Shown here: in pieces, positions 16,339 to 23,535 of the stretch
How the letters are laid out: the number at the start of each line of letters is the position of its first letter
How positions within the stretch are numbered: position 1 is the first letter of the stretch
Source of the DNA: CAZXEU01 sp964639665
Lineage (GTDB): Bacteria > Bacteroidota > Rhodothermia > Rhodothermales > Bin80
Direction of reading: 5' to 3'
Length of the DNA: 25,777 nucleotides
NCBI GenBank assembly: GCA_964639665.1
Contig: CAZXEU010000051.1
Location: 1 to 25,777, forward strand
Notes under the pieces: generated by a model
Database searches by the model: none
The model's input: the letters and a program-made list of their open reading frames with translations, nothing else
What the model was told of the DNA's origin: nothing
Program-made: the position numbers and the translations under genes

Positions 16339-18253
16339 GCCTCGCTGTGCCCATAGGTGCCCGTTTGAGCAGCACCATCAGCACTGCGATATCTGCCGGA
16401 CTGACTCCGCTGATCCGAGAAGCCTGGGCCAAGTTGTCCGGTTGTATGCGTGATAACTTTTCGCGCGCTTCCATGGAAATGGCCTGTACTCCGGCAAAAT
16501 CGAAGCCGACCGGAATGGCCAGGCCTTCCAGACCCGCCAGACGCCGTACCTCTTCCTCCTGCCGCTCCACATATCCGGCGTACTTCAACTCTGTCTCAAC
16601 GAGTCGCTCGATGCTCTCCATTCCCGCTACCGGCGTGATCCTGGCACCTGCTGTCCCCGCAGCCCTAAGCAGATCAGCTAGGTCAACCTCAGGGCGGACG
16701 GCGAGTCTTGCAAGGCGCTCCGATTGTCGGATTGGGGCACTCCCGACCGATAGCAGGTATTCATTGACAGCGTCTGGCCTGGCAGACGCTGTCTCCATTA
16801 CCTCCCGCGATTCCGCCATGGCATCCCTTTTTGCTACCATCCGCTCATAGCGGCTTCTCGACGCGCTGCCGAGCCGATAGCCCAATTCGGTTAGCCGCAA
16901 ATCCGCATTGTCCTGCCGCAGCAGTATGCGGTGCTCCGCGCGCGAGGTAAACATGCGATAAGGCTCCTCGGTGCCTTTAGCCACCAAGTCATCAATCAAA
17001 ACGCCAATGTAGGCCTGGGAGCGTCGCAAGACCACCGGGTCTCGCTTGTCCAGTCGCTGCACGGCATTAATGCCGGCCAAAAGGCCTTGGGCTGCCGCCT
17101 CTTCGTAGCCGGTTGTGCCGTTGATCTGTCCTGCAAAAAACAGGCCGGATACGGCCTTCGTCTCCAGGGAATACCGAAGCTGGTACGGAGGAAAGTAGTC
17201 ATACTCGATCGCATAGCCGGGCCTCAGCATGTGGGCCTGCTCCAATCCCCTGATCTTGCGCAGTGCCTCCGCCTGTATTCTCTCGGGCAGGCTCGTGGAA
17301 AAGCCGTTGACATACACTTCGGTCGTCCGGCGTCCTTCCGGTTCAAGAAAAATCTGATGGTGGTCCTTTGTCGCGAACCGGGAGATCTTGTCTTCAATGG
17401 ACGGACAATACCTAGGCCCTGTCCCCCGAATCCGCCCGTTGAACATCGGACTTTCCGCAAATCCCTCACGCAGTACTTCGTGCACATCCGGCGACGTCCG
17501 GGTGAGCCAGCAGCTCAACTGGTCGGCCGTCAGGTCGTCCGTCATGAAAGAGAACGGGCTTGGATTGCTGTCGCCCCGCTGCTCGACCAGGCGCCTATAG
17601 TCAATCGTCCTGCCATCCACACGAGGCGGCGTCCCTGTCTTCAGGCGTCCGCTTTCGAATCCAAGCGCGTGCAAACAGCCGGTCAAACCGGTGCTCGCAC
17701 GTTCACCCATGCGTCCGCCCCCGTAGCTCTTTGAACCCACATGTATTGTGCCATTCATGAATGTCCCGCTTGTCAACACAACGCTCCGAGTAGGCAAGTC
17801 GCCTGCCAACTGACAGCGGACTCCCGCAACCTCACGTTGCACGACAAGCAAATCCGTCACCAGATCAGCCCGCAGAAAAAGACCTGGTATCGCTTCGAGG
17901 GACTCCCGGACGGCTACAGCATACTCAACCCGGTCGCACTGGGCGCGTGGGCCCCACACAGCCGGCCCCTTCCGCCTGTTCAACATTCGGAACTGGATTC
18001 CCGCACGGTCAGCCGTCCTGCCCATGATTCCGCCCAAGGCGTCGATCTCCCGCACGATGTGCCCTTTGCCAATCCCGCCAATGGCGGGATTGCAGGACAT
18101 ACGTCCAATGGCATCTAGGCTCATCGTCACTAGCAGCGTGCGCGCGCCCATACGTGCCGCCGCTGCTGCCGCTTCAGTGCCGGCATGCCCGGCGCCGACT
18201 ACGATCACATCGAATCCTTGCTTTGATTTGCCGGATATCATGTGTCTAGTCAT
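16319..18253 (-). CDS. mnmG: tRNA uridine-5-carboxymethylaminomethyl modification enzyme MnmG (GidA)
   Basis: The 644-residue protein is a full-length MnmG. It has the N-terminal FAD dinucleotide motif G-A-G-H-A-G-T-E (20-27), the M-S-C-N-P-A-I-G-G-I-G-K-G-H motif (53-66), the F-M-N-G-T region, K-T-G-T-P-P-R-V-D, and the Y-D-Y-F-P-P-Y-Q-L-R block, then the C-terminal helical domain (E-L-K-Y-A-G-Y and Q-A-S-R-I-S-G-V). With MnmE it makes the cmnm5 group on wobble U34 of certain tRNAs, using FAD and methylenetetrahydrofolate. ATG 18253 is preceded by GAGAGAA on the minus strand. mnmE lies 43 bp upstream, and the 3' end overlaps rsmG by 20 bp. The last residues (H-V-S-R-E-T) are encoded by the embedded parS. 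Confidence 0.97.
   Translation of the reverse strand: MTRHMISGKSKQGFDVIVVGAGHAGTEAAAAAARMGARTLLVTMSLDAIGRMSCNPAIGGIGKGHIVREIDALGGIMGRTADRAGIQFRMLNRRKGPAVWGPRAQCDRVEYAVAVRESLEAIPGLFLRADLVTDLLVVQREVAGVRCQLAGDLPTRSVVLTSGTFMNGTIHVGSKSYGGGRMGERASTGLTGCLHALGFESGRLKTGTPPRVDGRTIDYRRLVEQRGDSNPSPFSFMTDDLTADQLSCWLTRTSPDVHEVLREGFAESPMFNGRIRGTGPRYCPSIEDKISRFATKDHHQIFLEPEGRRTTEVYVNGFSTSLPERIQAEALRKIRGLEQAHMLRPGYAIEYDYFPPYQLRYSLETKAVSGLFFAGQINGTTGYEEAAAQGLLAGINAVQRLDKRDPVVLRRSQAYIGVLIDDLVAKGTEEPYRMFTSRAEHRILLRQDNADLRLTELGYRLGSASRSRYERMVAKRDAMAESREVMETASARPDAVNEYLLSVGSAPIRQSERLARLAVRPEVDLADLLRAAGTAGARITPVAGMESIERLVETELKYAGYVERQEEEVRRLAGLEGLAIPVGFDFAGVQAISMEAREKLSRIQPDNLAQASRISGVSPADIAVLMVLLKRAPMGTARHVSRET
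16322..16337. promoter_or_regulatory. parS site (ParB-binding centromere), copy 2, inside the mnmG/rsmG overlap
   Basis: TGTTTCACGTGAAACA is identical to copy 1 and is the core of a perfect 20-bp palindrome at 16320-16339. It encodes the end of MnmG and the start of RsmG in two frames at once. The two copies are 825 bp apart. No parB or parA is in the window. Confidence 0.93.
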
Positions 18254-18296
18254 GTATTCTCTCGGAAATCACCGAAGCCAGGGGCTTGCCGGACAA

Positions 18297-19703
18297 CTAC
18301 TTCCCTATGCAGAAGCGAGAGAAGATTCTACCGAGCACTTCCTCGTTGGTTACACTGCCAGTTATGCAGCCGAGCTCGTACAGTGCAGCCCTGATATCCA
18401 ATGTAAAGAGATCCGCGGATTGCCCATCCGCGACACCGAGCTGCGCTTTCCGGACGTGGTGCAGAGCACTCTCCATATGCTGGACGTGCCGCAAATTGGT
18501 CACAACACGCGTGTTTTCCCCAGCAACTGGATTCCGGTCCACGGCCTGCACGAGGCGTTCCCACAAGGGGCGCACCAATTGTGGACTGGTCAGGGCTCGC
18601 TTCGCCGAGAGGAATACGGCATCGGGCTTCTCTCGCAGCGCGGCGTCCCCCTCCGGCCTCAAGTCCAGCTTGTTTCCGACCACCAGCATGGCAGTGCGTG
18701 CTGAAATACGACCGATTTCATCCCATTCCTCCCTGGAAAGGCCGACTGCCATGTCATACACATATATTACGACAGTCGCTTGCTCAATGGCGCGCCTTGC
18801 CCGCCGAACGCCTTCCGCCTCAATGCGTCCAGCCGCACCCCGCAAGCCGGCCGTATCCGTAAAACGGAACAGCAATCCTTCCATTTCCTTGTCCGCTTCA
18901 ACGACATCACGCGTCGTGCCGGCCTCAGGACTGACAATGGCCCGGTCCTGGCCAACAAGCGCGTTCAGCAGGGTCGATTTCCCGGCGTTTGGCCGACCCG
19001 CTATTACTACGCGTACGCCCTCACGGACCAGCTCTCCAAATCGGTACGACTCGAGTGCCTCGCTCAGGAGTGCGTCACACTGTTCAAGCAGCGCCACAAG
19101 ATCCTGCCTCCCGGCAAATTCAACGTCCTCGTCGGAAAAGTCTATCTCCAGCTCCGCGAGCGCACAGAAATCAAGCAGCGACTGTCTCAGAGCCTCCAGT
19201 GCCCGGGAATACCGGCCCTGAAGGTGATTCAGCGAAACCCGGTGGGCCGAAGCGGAACTCGCATGAATAAGGTCTGCCACTGCTTCCGCCTGAACCAGAT
19301 CCAGCTTGCCGTTGACGAAAGCCCGAAGCGTAAACTCCCCCGGCTCAGCCAGGCGCGCTCCTTGCTCCAGCATACTCCTAAGGATCAGGGCCGCTACATA
19401 GTCTCCTCCGTGGCATGAAACCTCAACCAAGTCTTCGCCCGTTGCCGAGGTCGGTGCCCGAAAAACCGTTACAACCACCTGGTCAAGCACCTCGCCGCTA
19501 CCGGATTTCCATAAGCCCACGTGCGCCGTATGGCTCGGCGCATCGCGCAACCGGATTTCGCTCACAGAGCGAGATGCGCAGTCGATAGCTCCGGGACCGG
19601 ACAACCGGACGATCGCCAGCGCAGCATGCCCTCTTGCCGTCGCGATAGCGGCGATCGTATCCGTTGACTGCTTCGTTAATGGCGTGGCCATGTAGCGATT
19701 CAT
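18297..19703 (-). CDS. mnmE: tRNA modification GTPase MnmE (TrmE)
   Basis: The protein has the tetrahydrofolate-binding N-terminal domain (D-T-I-A-A-I-A-T-A-R-G and C-H-G-G), a helical domain, and an inserted G domain: G1 G-R-P-N-A-G-K-S-T, G2 G-T-T-R-D, G3 D-T-A-G and G4 N-K-L-D. It ends in the diagnostic F-C-I-G-K, whose cysteine is conserved in the family. It works with MnmG on tRNA wobble uridine, its GTPase cycle being driven by G-domain dimerisation. The frame is open back to ATG 19733, but that codon directly abuts a hairpin; ATG 19703 (used here, M-N-R-Y-M-A-T-P) or ATG 19691 fits family N-termini better. It is followed by mnmG. A plus-strand outer-membrane protein gene separates it from yidC. 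Confidence 0.95.
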   Translation of the reverse strand: MNRYMATPLTKQSTDTIAAIATARGHAALAIVRLSGPGAIDCASRSVSEIRLRDAPSHTAHVGLWKSGSGEVLDQVVVTVFRAPTSATGEDLVEVSCHGGDYVAALILRSMLEQGARLAEPGEFTLRAFVNGKLDLVQAEAVADLIHASSASAHRVSLNHLQGRYSRALEALRQSLLDFCALAELEIDFSDEDVEFAGRQDLVALLEQCDALLSEALESYRFGELVREGVRVVIAGRPNAGKSTLLNALVGQDRAIVSPEAGTTRDVVEADKEMEGLLFRFTDTAGLRGAAGRIEAEGVRRARRAIEQATVVIYVYDMAVGLSREEWDEIGRISARTAMLVVGNKLDLRPEGDAALREKPDAVFLSAKRALTSPQLVRPLWERLVQAVDRNPVAGENTRVVTNLRHVQHMESALHHVRKAQLGVADGQSADLFTLDIRAALYELGCITGSVTNEEVLGRIFSRFCIGK

Positions 19704-19733
19704 TTCTTCGCAACTCAGAATCGGCTGCCGCAT

Positions 19734-19759
19734 AGGTGGCCTGAGTATCTAAGCCACCT
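19734..19759 (-). promoter_or_regulatory. Hairpin in the mnmE leader
   Basis: AGGTGGC (19734-19740) and GCCACCT (19753-19759) are perfect 7-bp arms around a 12-nt loop. On the minus-strand transcript the 3' arm touches the ATG at 19733. This argues that translation starts at a later codon and that the hairpin belongs to the 5' leader, or that it modulates mnmE expression. Confidence 0.45.
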
Positions 19760-19934
19760 GCACGCTAGCGGCATGCCCTGTGTTTCAGTCCGGCTCCGGT
19801 AGCCTCATCCAGTGACAGAATTCAGGCGGGCAACGGCGCCCGCCACGAGGTCGTGCCGCCGCTGCGCCGCGCGTGCACCGGATGCCTTATTTTCCCTTGC
19901 CAGTTATAAACCAACTCCCCGATCGGCCCCATTT

Positions 19935-20864
19935 ATGTCACGCTACCCGCATTCCGCATTCATAATCACCATCATCGTCTGCCTGCTCCCAGCCGCCAGC
20001 GGCACCTCCCAAGGGCTTCCATCCGGTCTCTACTTTCATTCGGAGTTAGGCGGCCACATTGCTCCAAGCCTGACGCTCTACAGTTCCAGCACCGATGGCG
20101 GAAGCGTCTGTGATCCTTTCATCAATCCCGACGCTGACAGCACACCCGGCTGCCCTACGCAAGGCAGCGGCTGGGAGAGCACTTTTGATCCGGCCAGCGG
20201 CATACTCGCTTCGATGGCCGTTGGATTCTCCTTTGGCGGCCTCCGGACTGCGACTTTGCTCCAGGGACTCAGCCTTGAGGTGTCTTATATGTTCCGCAGC
20301 TCCAACTACGATCAAACTTCGCCCATTTTGGGCCGGGGCGGAATTACGCGCGACAAACTCTCGAACGAGGTCGCTCAGGCGACGGAGCGTGTAAGCACCC
20401 TTGCGTCATCGGCTGTTTTCTTCAATGTCCGGTACGACTTACTCCGGGCATCACGCCTGTCACCGTTTCTCGGGCTTGGTGCCGGAGTCTCTCGCACGGA
20501 GCTTGACAACAGCCGGCTTTGGGCGCGTGAACTCGACCCCCGCAATATCTCGACCGGCGCCGACTTGCCCAATGGGGACATTGTGCAAAACAATCTGGCC
20601 GGCACTGTCAGTGTCGCTCAAACATCCGCTTCTGCCGCCTTGACTGCGTACCAGTTTCAGGCAGGCATAGACTTCGCCGTCACGGAGACGTTCAGCCTGG
20701 GCCTAGCGGGCCGATACGTGCGCACCAGCAACTTTGCCGCCGAGGACAGACTTGATCTCCTCCGAAGCCATGAGCCTCCGGCAGGCTACATGCGCCAATT
20801 GGAAACAAGCCGGCTGTCATACTTGGCCATCGGCGTGACTACCCGATACACGATTGGGCAGTAA
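19935..20864 (+). CDS. Outer-membrane beta-barrel protein
   Basis: From ATG 19935 the product has 309 residues with a good signal peptide (M-S-R-Y-P-H-S, hydrophobic 8-22, cleavage near A-S-G-T-S-Q). The mature part has alternating hydrophobic strands typical of small barrels (G-L-Y-F-H-S-E-L-G-G-H, L-S-L-E-V-S-Y-M-F-R-S, F-F-N-V-R-Y-D-L, F-L-G-L-G-A-G-V, Y-Q-F-Q-A-G-I-D-F-A-V, F-S-L-G-L-A-G-R-Y-V-R) and ends in R-Y-T-I-G-Q. Cys59 and Cys73 in an early loop could form a disulfide. The frame extends 41 codons upstream to 19812, but that part is Arg/Cys-rich and not signal-like. It resembles the porin/OmpA-like barrel families without a specific name. It is inserted between yidC and mnmE in the opposite direction, so it is transcribed from its own promoter, probably in 19760-19934. 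Confidence 0.8.
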   Translation: MSRYPHSAFIITIIVCLLPAASGTSQGLPSGLYFHSELGGHIAPSLTLYSSSTDGGSVCDPFINPDADSTPGCPTQGSGWESTFDPASGILASMAVGFSFGGLRTATLLQGLSLEVSYMFRSSNYDQTSPILGRGGITRDKLSNEVAQATERVSTLASSAVFFNVRYDLLRASRLSPFLGLGAGVSRTELDNSRLWARELDPRNISTGADLPNGDIVQNNLAGTVSVAQTSASAALTAYQFQAGIDFAVTETFSLGLAGRYVRTSNFAAEDRLDLLRSHEPPAGYMRQLETSRLSYLAIGVTTRYTIGQ

Positions 20865-20866
20865 GG

Positions 20867-20919
20867 GCCGGGCAGCCGCGCGCACGGACTCTTGAGTGGG
20901 TCCGGCTGCACAGGCCGGC
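20867..20919. terminator. Candidate bidirectional terminator between omp gene and yidC
   Basis: A nested structure fills the gap between two convergent genes: GCCGG (20867-20871) with CCGGC (20915-20919), GCAGCC (20872-20877) with GGCTGC (20904-20909), and GGAC (20886-20889) with GTCC (20900-20903). It has a bulge on each side and a 10-nt apical loop. No T-tract follows on either strand, so this is structural evidence only. Confidence 0.5.
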
Positions 20920-22682
20920 TATCTGCGTCGCTTGGCGCTAGGCATCGGCTTGCCCCGACGCACTGACGGCTTCACCTTTCGAATGGGAGGTGCCTCCTTC
21001 TTGGCCTTCTCGATGGAAACATTGATCAGCTTCTGCTGTGCGGCCGTGACGACATTGTATACGAGATAATAGAGGCTGAGGCCGGAAGGCAAGCGGTTGA
21101 AGACCACGAAGATTATGCCGGGCATCACGTACATAAAGATCTTGGCCTGCATACCCGTAGCCGGCATAGCCTGCATGCGCATTTGTACGATCATGGACAA
21201 GCCCATCAGCACCGTAAAGCCCGCGACGAAGTCGCCGTAGAATGGAATGGAGAAGGGCAAATTCAAAATGGCGTCAGGTGCCGATAGATCATTGGCCCAA
21301 AGGAATCCTTCCTGTCGGATCTCGATCGATTGTTGCAGGAATTGCCAGAGGGCGATAATGATGGGATACTGCAACAGCATGGGCAGGCAGCTTCCAAGCG
21401 GATTGGTGCCGGACTCCCGGTAGAGCTTCATAGTCGCTGTCTGCTGCTTCTGCGGGTCGTCCGGATACTTTTCCTTGATCTCCTGCATTTTGGGCTGGAG
21501 TTCGCGCATCTTCGCCATACTCTTGTATGACGATTTAGTCAAGGGATAAAGCGCGACCTTGATCAGGAAGCCGAACAGGATGATGACCAGGCCGTAATTA
21601 GGAATGAAGTTGCTTAGCAGGCTGAAAACCGGGATGAAGACCAGCGTTGCAAGCGGCCTCGTCATCCATTCAAATGCATCCCAGCCGTAGTCAACGATTT
21701 CGTACAGATCCTCGTACTCCCTGAGTTCGCGGTATTCCAGCGGCCCCATGAATAGGCGGTAGGTATCCGGCGCTGCCCCCGGTCTGGGCATAAAGAGACT
21801 CGCCCGAAATTCCACATCCACATCCGGGTCGTCCGTCCTTCCAACCCGCAATCCATACAATTCGGCCTCCAGCGCCTGCGTAGGCCCGTCAGCGAGCACC
21901 GCAACGCCGAAATACTTGTTCTTGACGGCCATCCATGACACGTCCCCCCGGAGCGTCGTTTCCGCCTCCTCATCGCCTTGCAGCGTAATGCCGTCTACAT
22001 CTGATCCACTTCGTGCATAAGCGCCTATTTTCGAAATTTCCTCTTTCCTGTTTCCCGGATCCTCGCTAAACGGTATTGCGCCGCTCCACACCAATTCGTA
22101 GCCATCCTGGGTCTGGTACGACTCCACTCCCGTCTGTTGGACACTCAGGCCGATCTCGTAGGAGCCTGCAGCGAAAGAATACTCGACGCGGAGCACGCCC
22201 TCCGCGATGGGAGTTTCAAATCCCAGAAGGCCTTCTCCGCTTGCCAGGTGAATTGCTTCTGAGCCTGCATCTGTCTCAAAGAACAGCCCTCGCGTATCCA
22301 GATTCCTTCCGCCAGGAGTCTGAAACTCCATTCCCAGTGCCCCGGGGCCAAGCGAATCCACCAGCTGGACCGGTGTCAGCTGGTCGAATTTGTTGTACTC
22401 CTTCAGCTCAAACGATACTAGCGTTGCACCCTTGGTGGACAGCTGAGCGCGATACAAGTCAGTTTCGACCGCAATCAGACGCTCGGCGCCCTGCGTAACG
22501 ATGAACGTGTCCGCTGCCAGGTCAATGGCGGCCGTGCGGACTTCGCTGACGGGTTCCTCTTCTACTGCAACGGTGTCCTCGACAGGTGCGTCCACCGGCG
22601 CCGGCGGAGGTTGAAACACGGTCATCCACACAAGGAGGATGCCCATGATCAATACCGTCGCAATTACTACGTTGCGATCCAC
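20919..22682 (-). CDS. yidC: Membrane protein insertase YidC
   Basis: I place the start at GTG 22682 (M-D-R-N-V-V-I-A, the usual YidC N-terminus) because AGGA lies 6 bases upstream; a TTG two codons earlier (22688) has its Shine-Dalgarno too close. The 587-residue protein has TM1 (about 5-23), a large periplasmic beta-supersandwich domain (about 50-335), and the conserved insertase core with five further segments (about 345-550), including Y-P-L-T-K-S-S-Y-K-S-M-A-K-M and N-P-L-G-S-C-L-P-M-L-L-Q-Y-P. The groove position held by Arg366 in E. coli appears to be lysine here (I-K-V-A-L-Y-P-L-T). The C-terminal tail of about 32 residues is very basic, consistent with ribosome contact. It inserts proteins into the inner membrane alone or with SecYEG. 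No yidD lies between rnpA and yidC. Confidence 0.96.
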   Translation of the reverse strand: MDRNVVIATVLIMGILLVWMTVFQPPPAPVDAPVEDTVAVEEEPVSEVRTAAIDLAADTFIVTQGAERLIAVETDLYRAQLSTKGATLVSFELKEYNKFDQLTPVQLVDSLGPGALGMEFQTPGGRNLDTRGLFFETDAGSEAIHLASGEGLLGFETPIAEGVLRVEYSFAAGSYEIGLSVQQTGVESYQTQDGYELVWSGAIPFSEDPGNRKEEISKIGAYARSGSDVDGITLQGDEEAETTLRGDVSWMAVKNKYFGVAVLADGPTQALEAELYGLRVGRTDDPDVDVEFRASLFMPRPGAAPDTYRLFMGPLEYRELREYEDLYEIVDYGWDAFEWMTRPLATLVFIPVFSLLSNFIPNYGLVIILFGFLIKVALYPLTKSSYKSMAKMRELQPKMQEIKEKYPDDPQKQQTATMKLYRESGTNPLGSCLPMLLQYPIIIALWQFLQQSIEIRQEGFLWANDLSAPDAILNLPFSIPFYGDFVAGFTVLMGLSMIVQMRMQAMPATGMQAKIFMYVMPGIIFVVFNRLPSGLSLYYLVYNVVTAAQQKLINVSIEKAKKEAPPIRKVKPSVRRGKPMPSAKRRR

Positions 22683-22691
22683 TCGCAATCC

Positions 22692-23093
22692 TCAGGTAAC
22701 AAGGCGGGCCTGAAGCCGCCGGAGCAAGATAGCCAGGTCGCGCCGGATCCTGTAGTCTGAACGCTGTACGCTGCCCCGGAACACCACAAATAGCGCAATC
22801 GTGCCCTCACGCGTACTAAGGAGCGCCTGTTGGTGGCGGACTACCTCTCGCATTTGCCGCTTGATCCGGTTTCGGTCAACGGCTCGCAGCTGCCGCCGGA
22901 CCGCAAATCCCACAAGGAACGGACTGCCGCAGAAGGGTATCGTTCGATATAGGACGCGAATACACCCTGCTGACAGGTTTTCCGAACGCCCCTTGGTAAA
23001 CAGAGACCGGATCAGTGCCCGACTTTTCAGACTGACGCGGCGCGGCAATGCGTATGGCCTCCCCAACGCCCGCGACGAACTGTCCACTGACAC
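22692..23093 (-). CDS. rnpA: Ribonuclease P protein component
   Basis: The 133-residue basic protein has the RnpA signature R-N-R-I-K-R-Q-M-R-E-V-V-R (about 74-86), preceded by F-L-V-G-F-A-V-R-R and followed by a beta strand (I-A-L-F-V-V-F-R-G). It starts at GTG 23093, 6 bp after the rpmH stop, and ends 9 bp before the chosen yidC start. An alternative GTG lies two codons later. The protein binds the RNase P RNA and helps cleave 5' leaders from pre-tRNAs; the RNA gene is not in this window. Length is within the normal range. Confidence 0.94.
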   Translation of the reverse strand: MSVDSSSRALGRPYALPRRVSLKSRALIRSLFTKGRSENLSAGCIRVLYRTIPFCGSPFLVGFAVRRQLRAVDRNRIKRQMREVVRHQQALLSTREGTIALFVVFRGSVQRSDYRIRRDLAILLRRLQARLVT

Positions 23094-23099
23094 CAGCGC

Positions 23100-23255
23100 T
23101 CACTTACCCAGATATCTGTCGCTGACCGTCAAGCTCTTGCGGTTTCGGCGGCGGCGCCTCGCAATGGTCTTGCGTCCGTCCTTTGTCGCCATCCGGAGCC
23201 GAAAACCGTGCTTGTTCCTTCTCTTGCGGCGACTCGGTTGATATGTCCGTTTCAT
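23100..23255 (-). CDS. rpmH: 50S ribosomal protein L34
   Basis: Translation of the minus strand from ATG 23255 to TGA 23100-23102 gives 51 residues: M-K-R-T-Y-Q-P-S at the start, then R-R-N-K-H-G-F-R, M-A-T-K-D-G-R and a run of arginines, ending in K-S-L-T-V-S-D-R-Y-L-G-K. This is L34, a small, very basic ribosomal protein. The L-T-V-S-D tail beyond the usual end is, as I recall, typical of Bacteroidota-type L34. GGAG lies 7 bases upstream of the ATG (plus coordinates 23263-23266), one of the few good Shine-Dalgarno sites here. A TTGACA-like element on the minus strand (23287-23292) lies 32 bp upstream of the start codon, but I see no good -10. It heads the rpmH-rnpA-yidC operon. Confidence 0.96.
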   Translation of the reverse strand: MKRTYQPSRRKRRNKHGFRLRMATKDGRKTIARRRRRNRKSLTVSDRYLGK

Positions 23256-23336
23256 TCTGTCGCTCCGATGTGGTTCGACTAGGAAATGTCAAGCCTCTCA
23301 AGGTACTGAATATGAGGGACAATTCCACGGTGCGTA

Positions 23337-23365
23337 TTGACATTCATGGACTACCCGCGTAAGTT
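23337..23365 (+). promoter_or_regulatory. Putative promoter of the tRNA pair
   Basis: TTGACA (23337-23342, perfect -35) is followed after 17 bp by TAAGTT (23360-23365, a weak -10). Transcription would start near 23372, ten bases before the tRNA-Gly gene. The -10 matches only three of six consensus positions. Confidence 0.45.
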
Positions 23366-23381
23366 CTCGCTCCGGCTGTCT

Positions 23382-23454
23382 GCGGGAATAGCTCAGTAGG
23401 TAGAGCATCAGCTTCCCAAGCTGAGGGTCGCGGGTTCGAATCCCGTTTCCCGCT
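23382..23454 (+). tRNA. tRNA-Gly (anticodon CCC)
   Basis: All arms fold: acceptor GCGGGAA/TTCCCGC, D-stem GCTC/GAGC, anticodon stem TCAGC/GCTGA with loop TTCCCAA (anticodon CCC), and T-stem GCGGG/CCCGT with TTCGAAT loop; the discriminator base is T at 23454. It reads GGG codons. The CCA end is not encoded and must be added by the CCA-adding enzyme. Divergent from rpmH and 4 bp from the next tRNA. Confidence 0.97.
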
Positions 23455-23458
23455 CCGA

Positions 23459-23533
23459 GGGCGGTTAGCTCAGCAGGTTTAGAGCGTCTGCCTTACAAGC
23501 AGAAGGCCGGGGGTTCGAATCCCTCACCGCCCA
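23459..23533 (+). tRNA. tRNA-Val (anticodon TAC)
   Basis: Acceptor GGGCGGT/ACCGCCC, D-stem GCTC/GAGC, anticodon stem TCTGC/GCAGA with loop CTTACAA (anticodon TAC), T-stem GGGGG/CCCTC with TTCGAAT loop, and discriminator A at 23533. CCA is not encoded. It lies 4 bp after tRNA-Gly, so the two are processed from one precursor. Its 3' end is 2 bp from the stop of the convergent lipoprotein gene. Confidence 0.97.
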
Positions 23534-23535
23534 CC

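Noticed and set aside
16931..17734. 267-codon plus-strand open frame over mnmG
   Set aside because: Antisense shadow of mnmG without domain or signal.
18286..19221. 311-codon plus-strand open frame over mnmE
   Set aside because: Ser/Arg/Thr-rich shadow of the mnmE codons; mnmE has full GTPase motifs.
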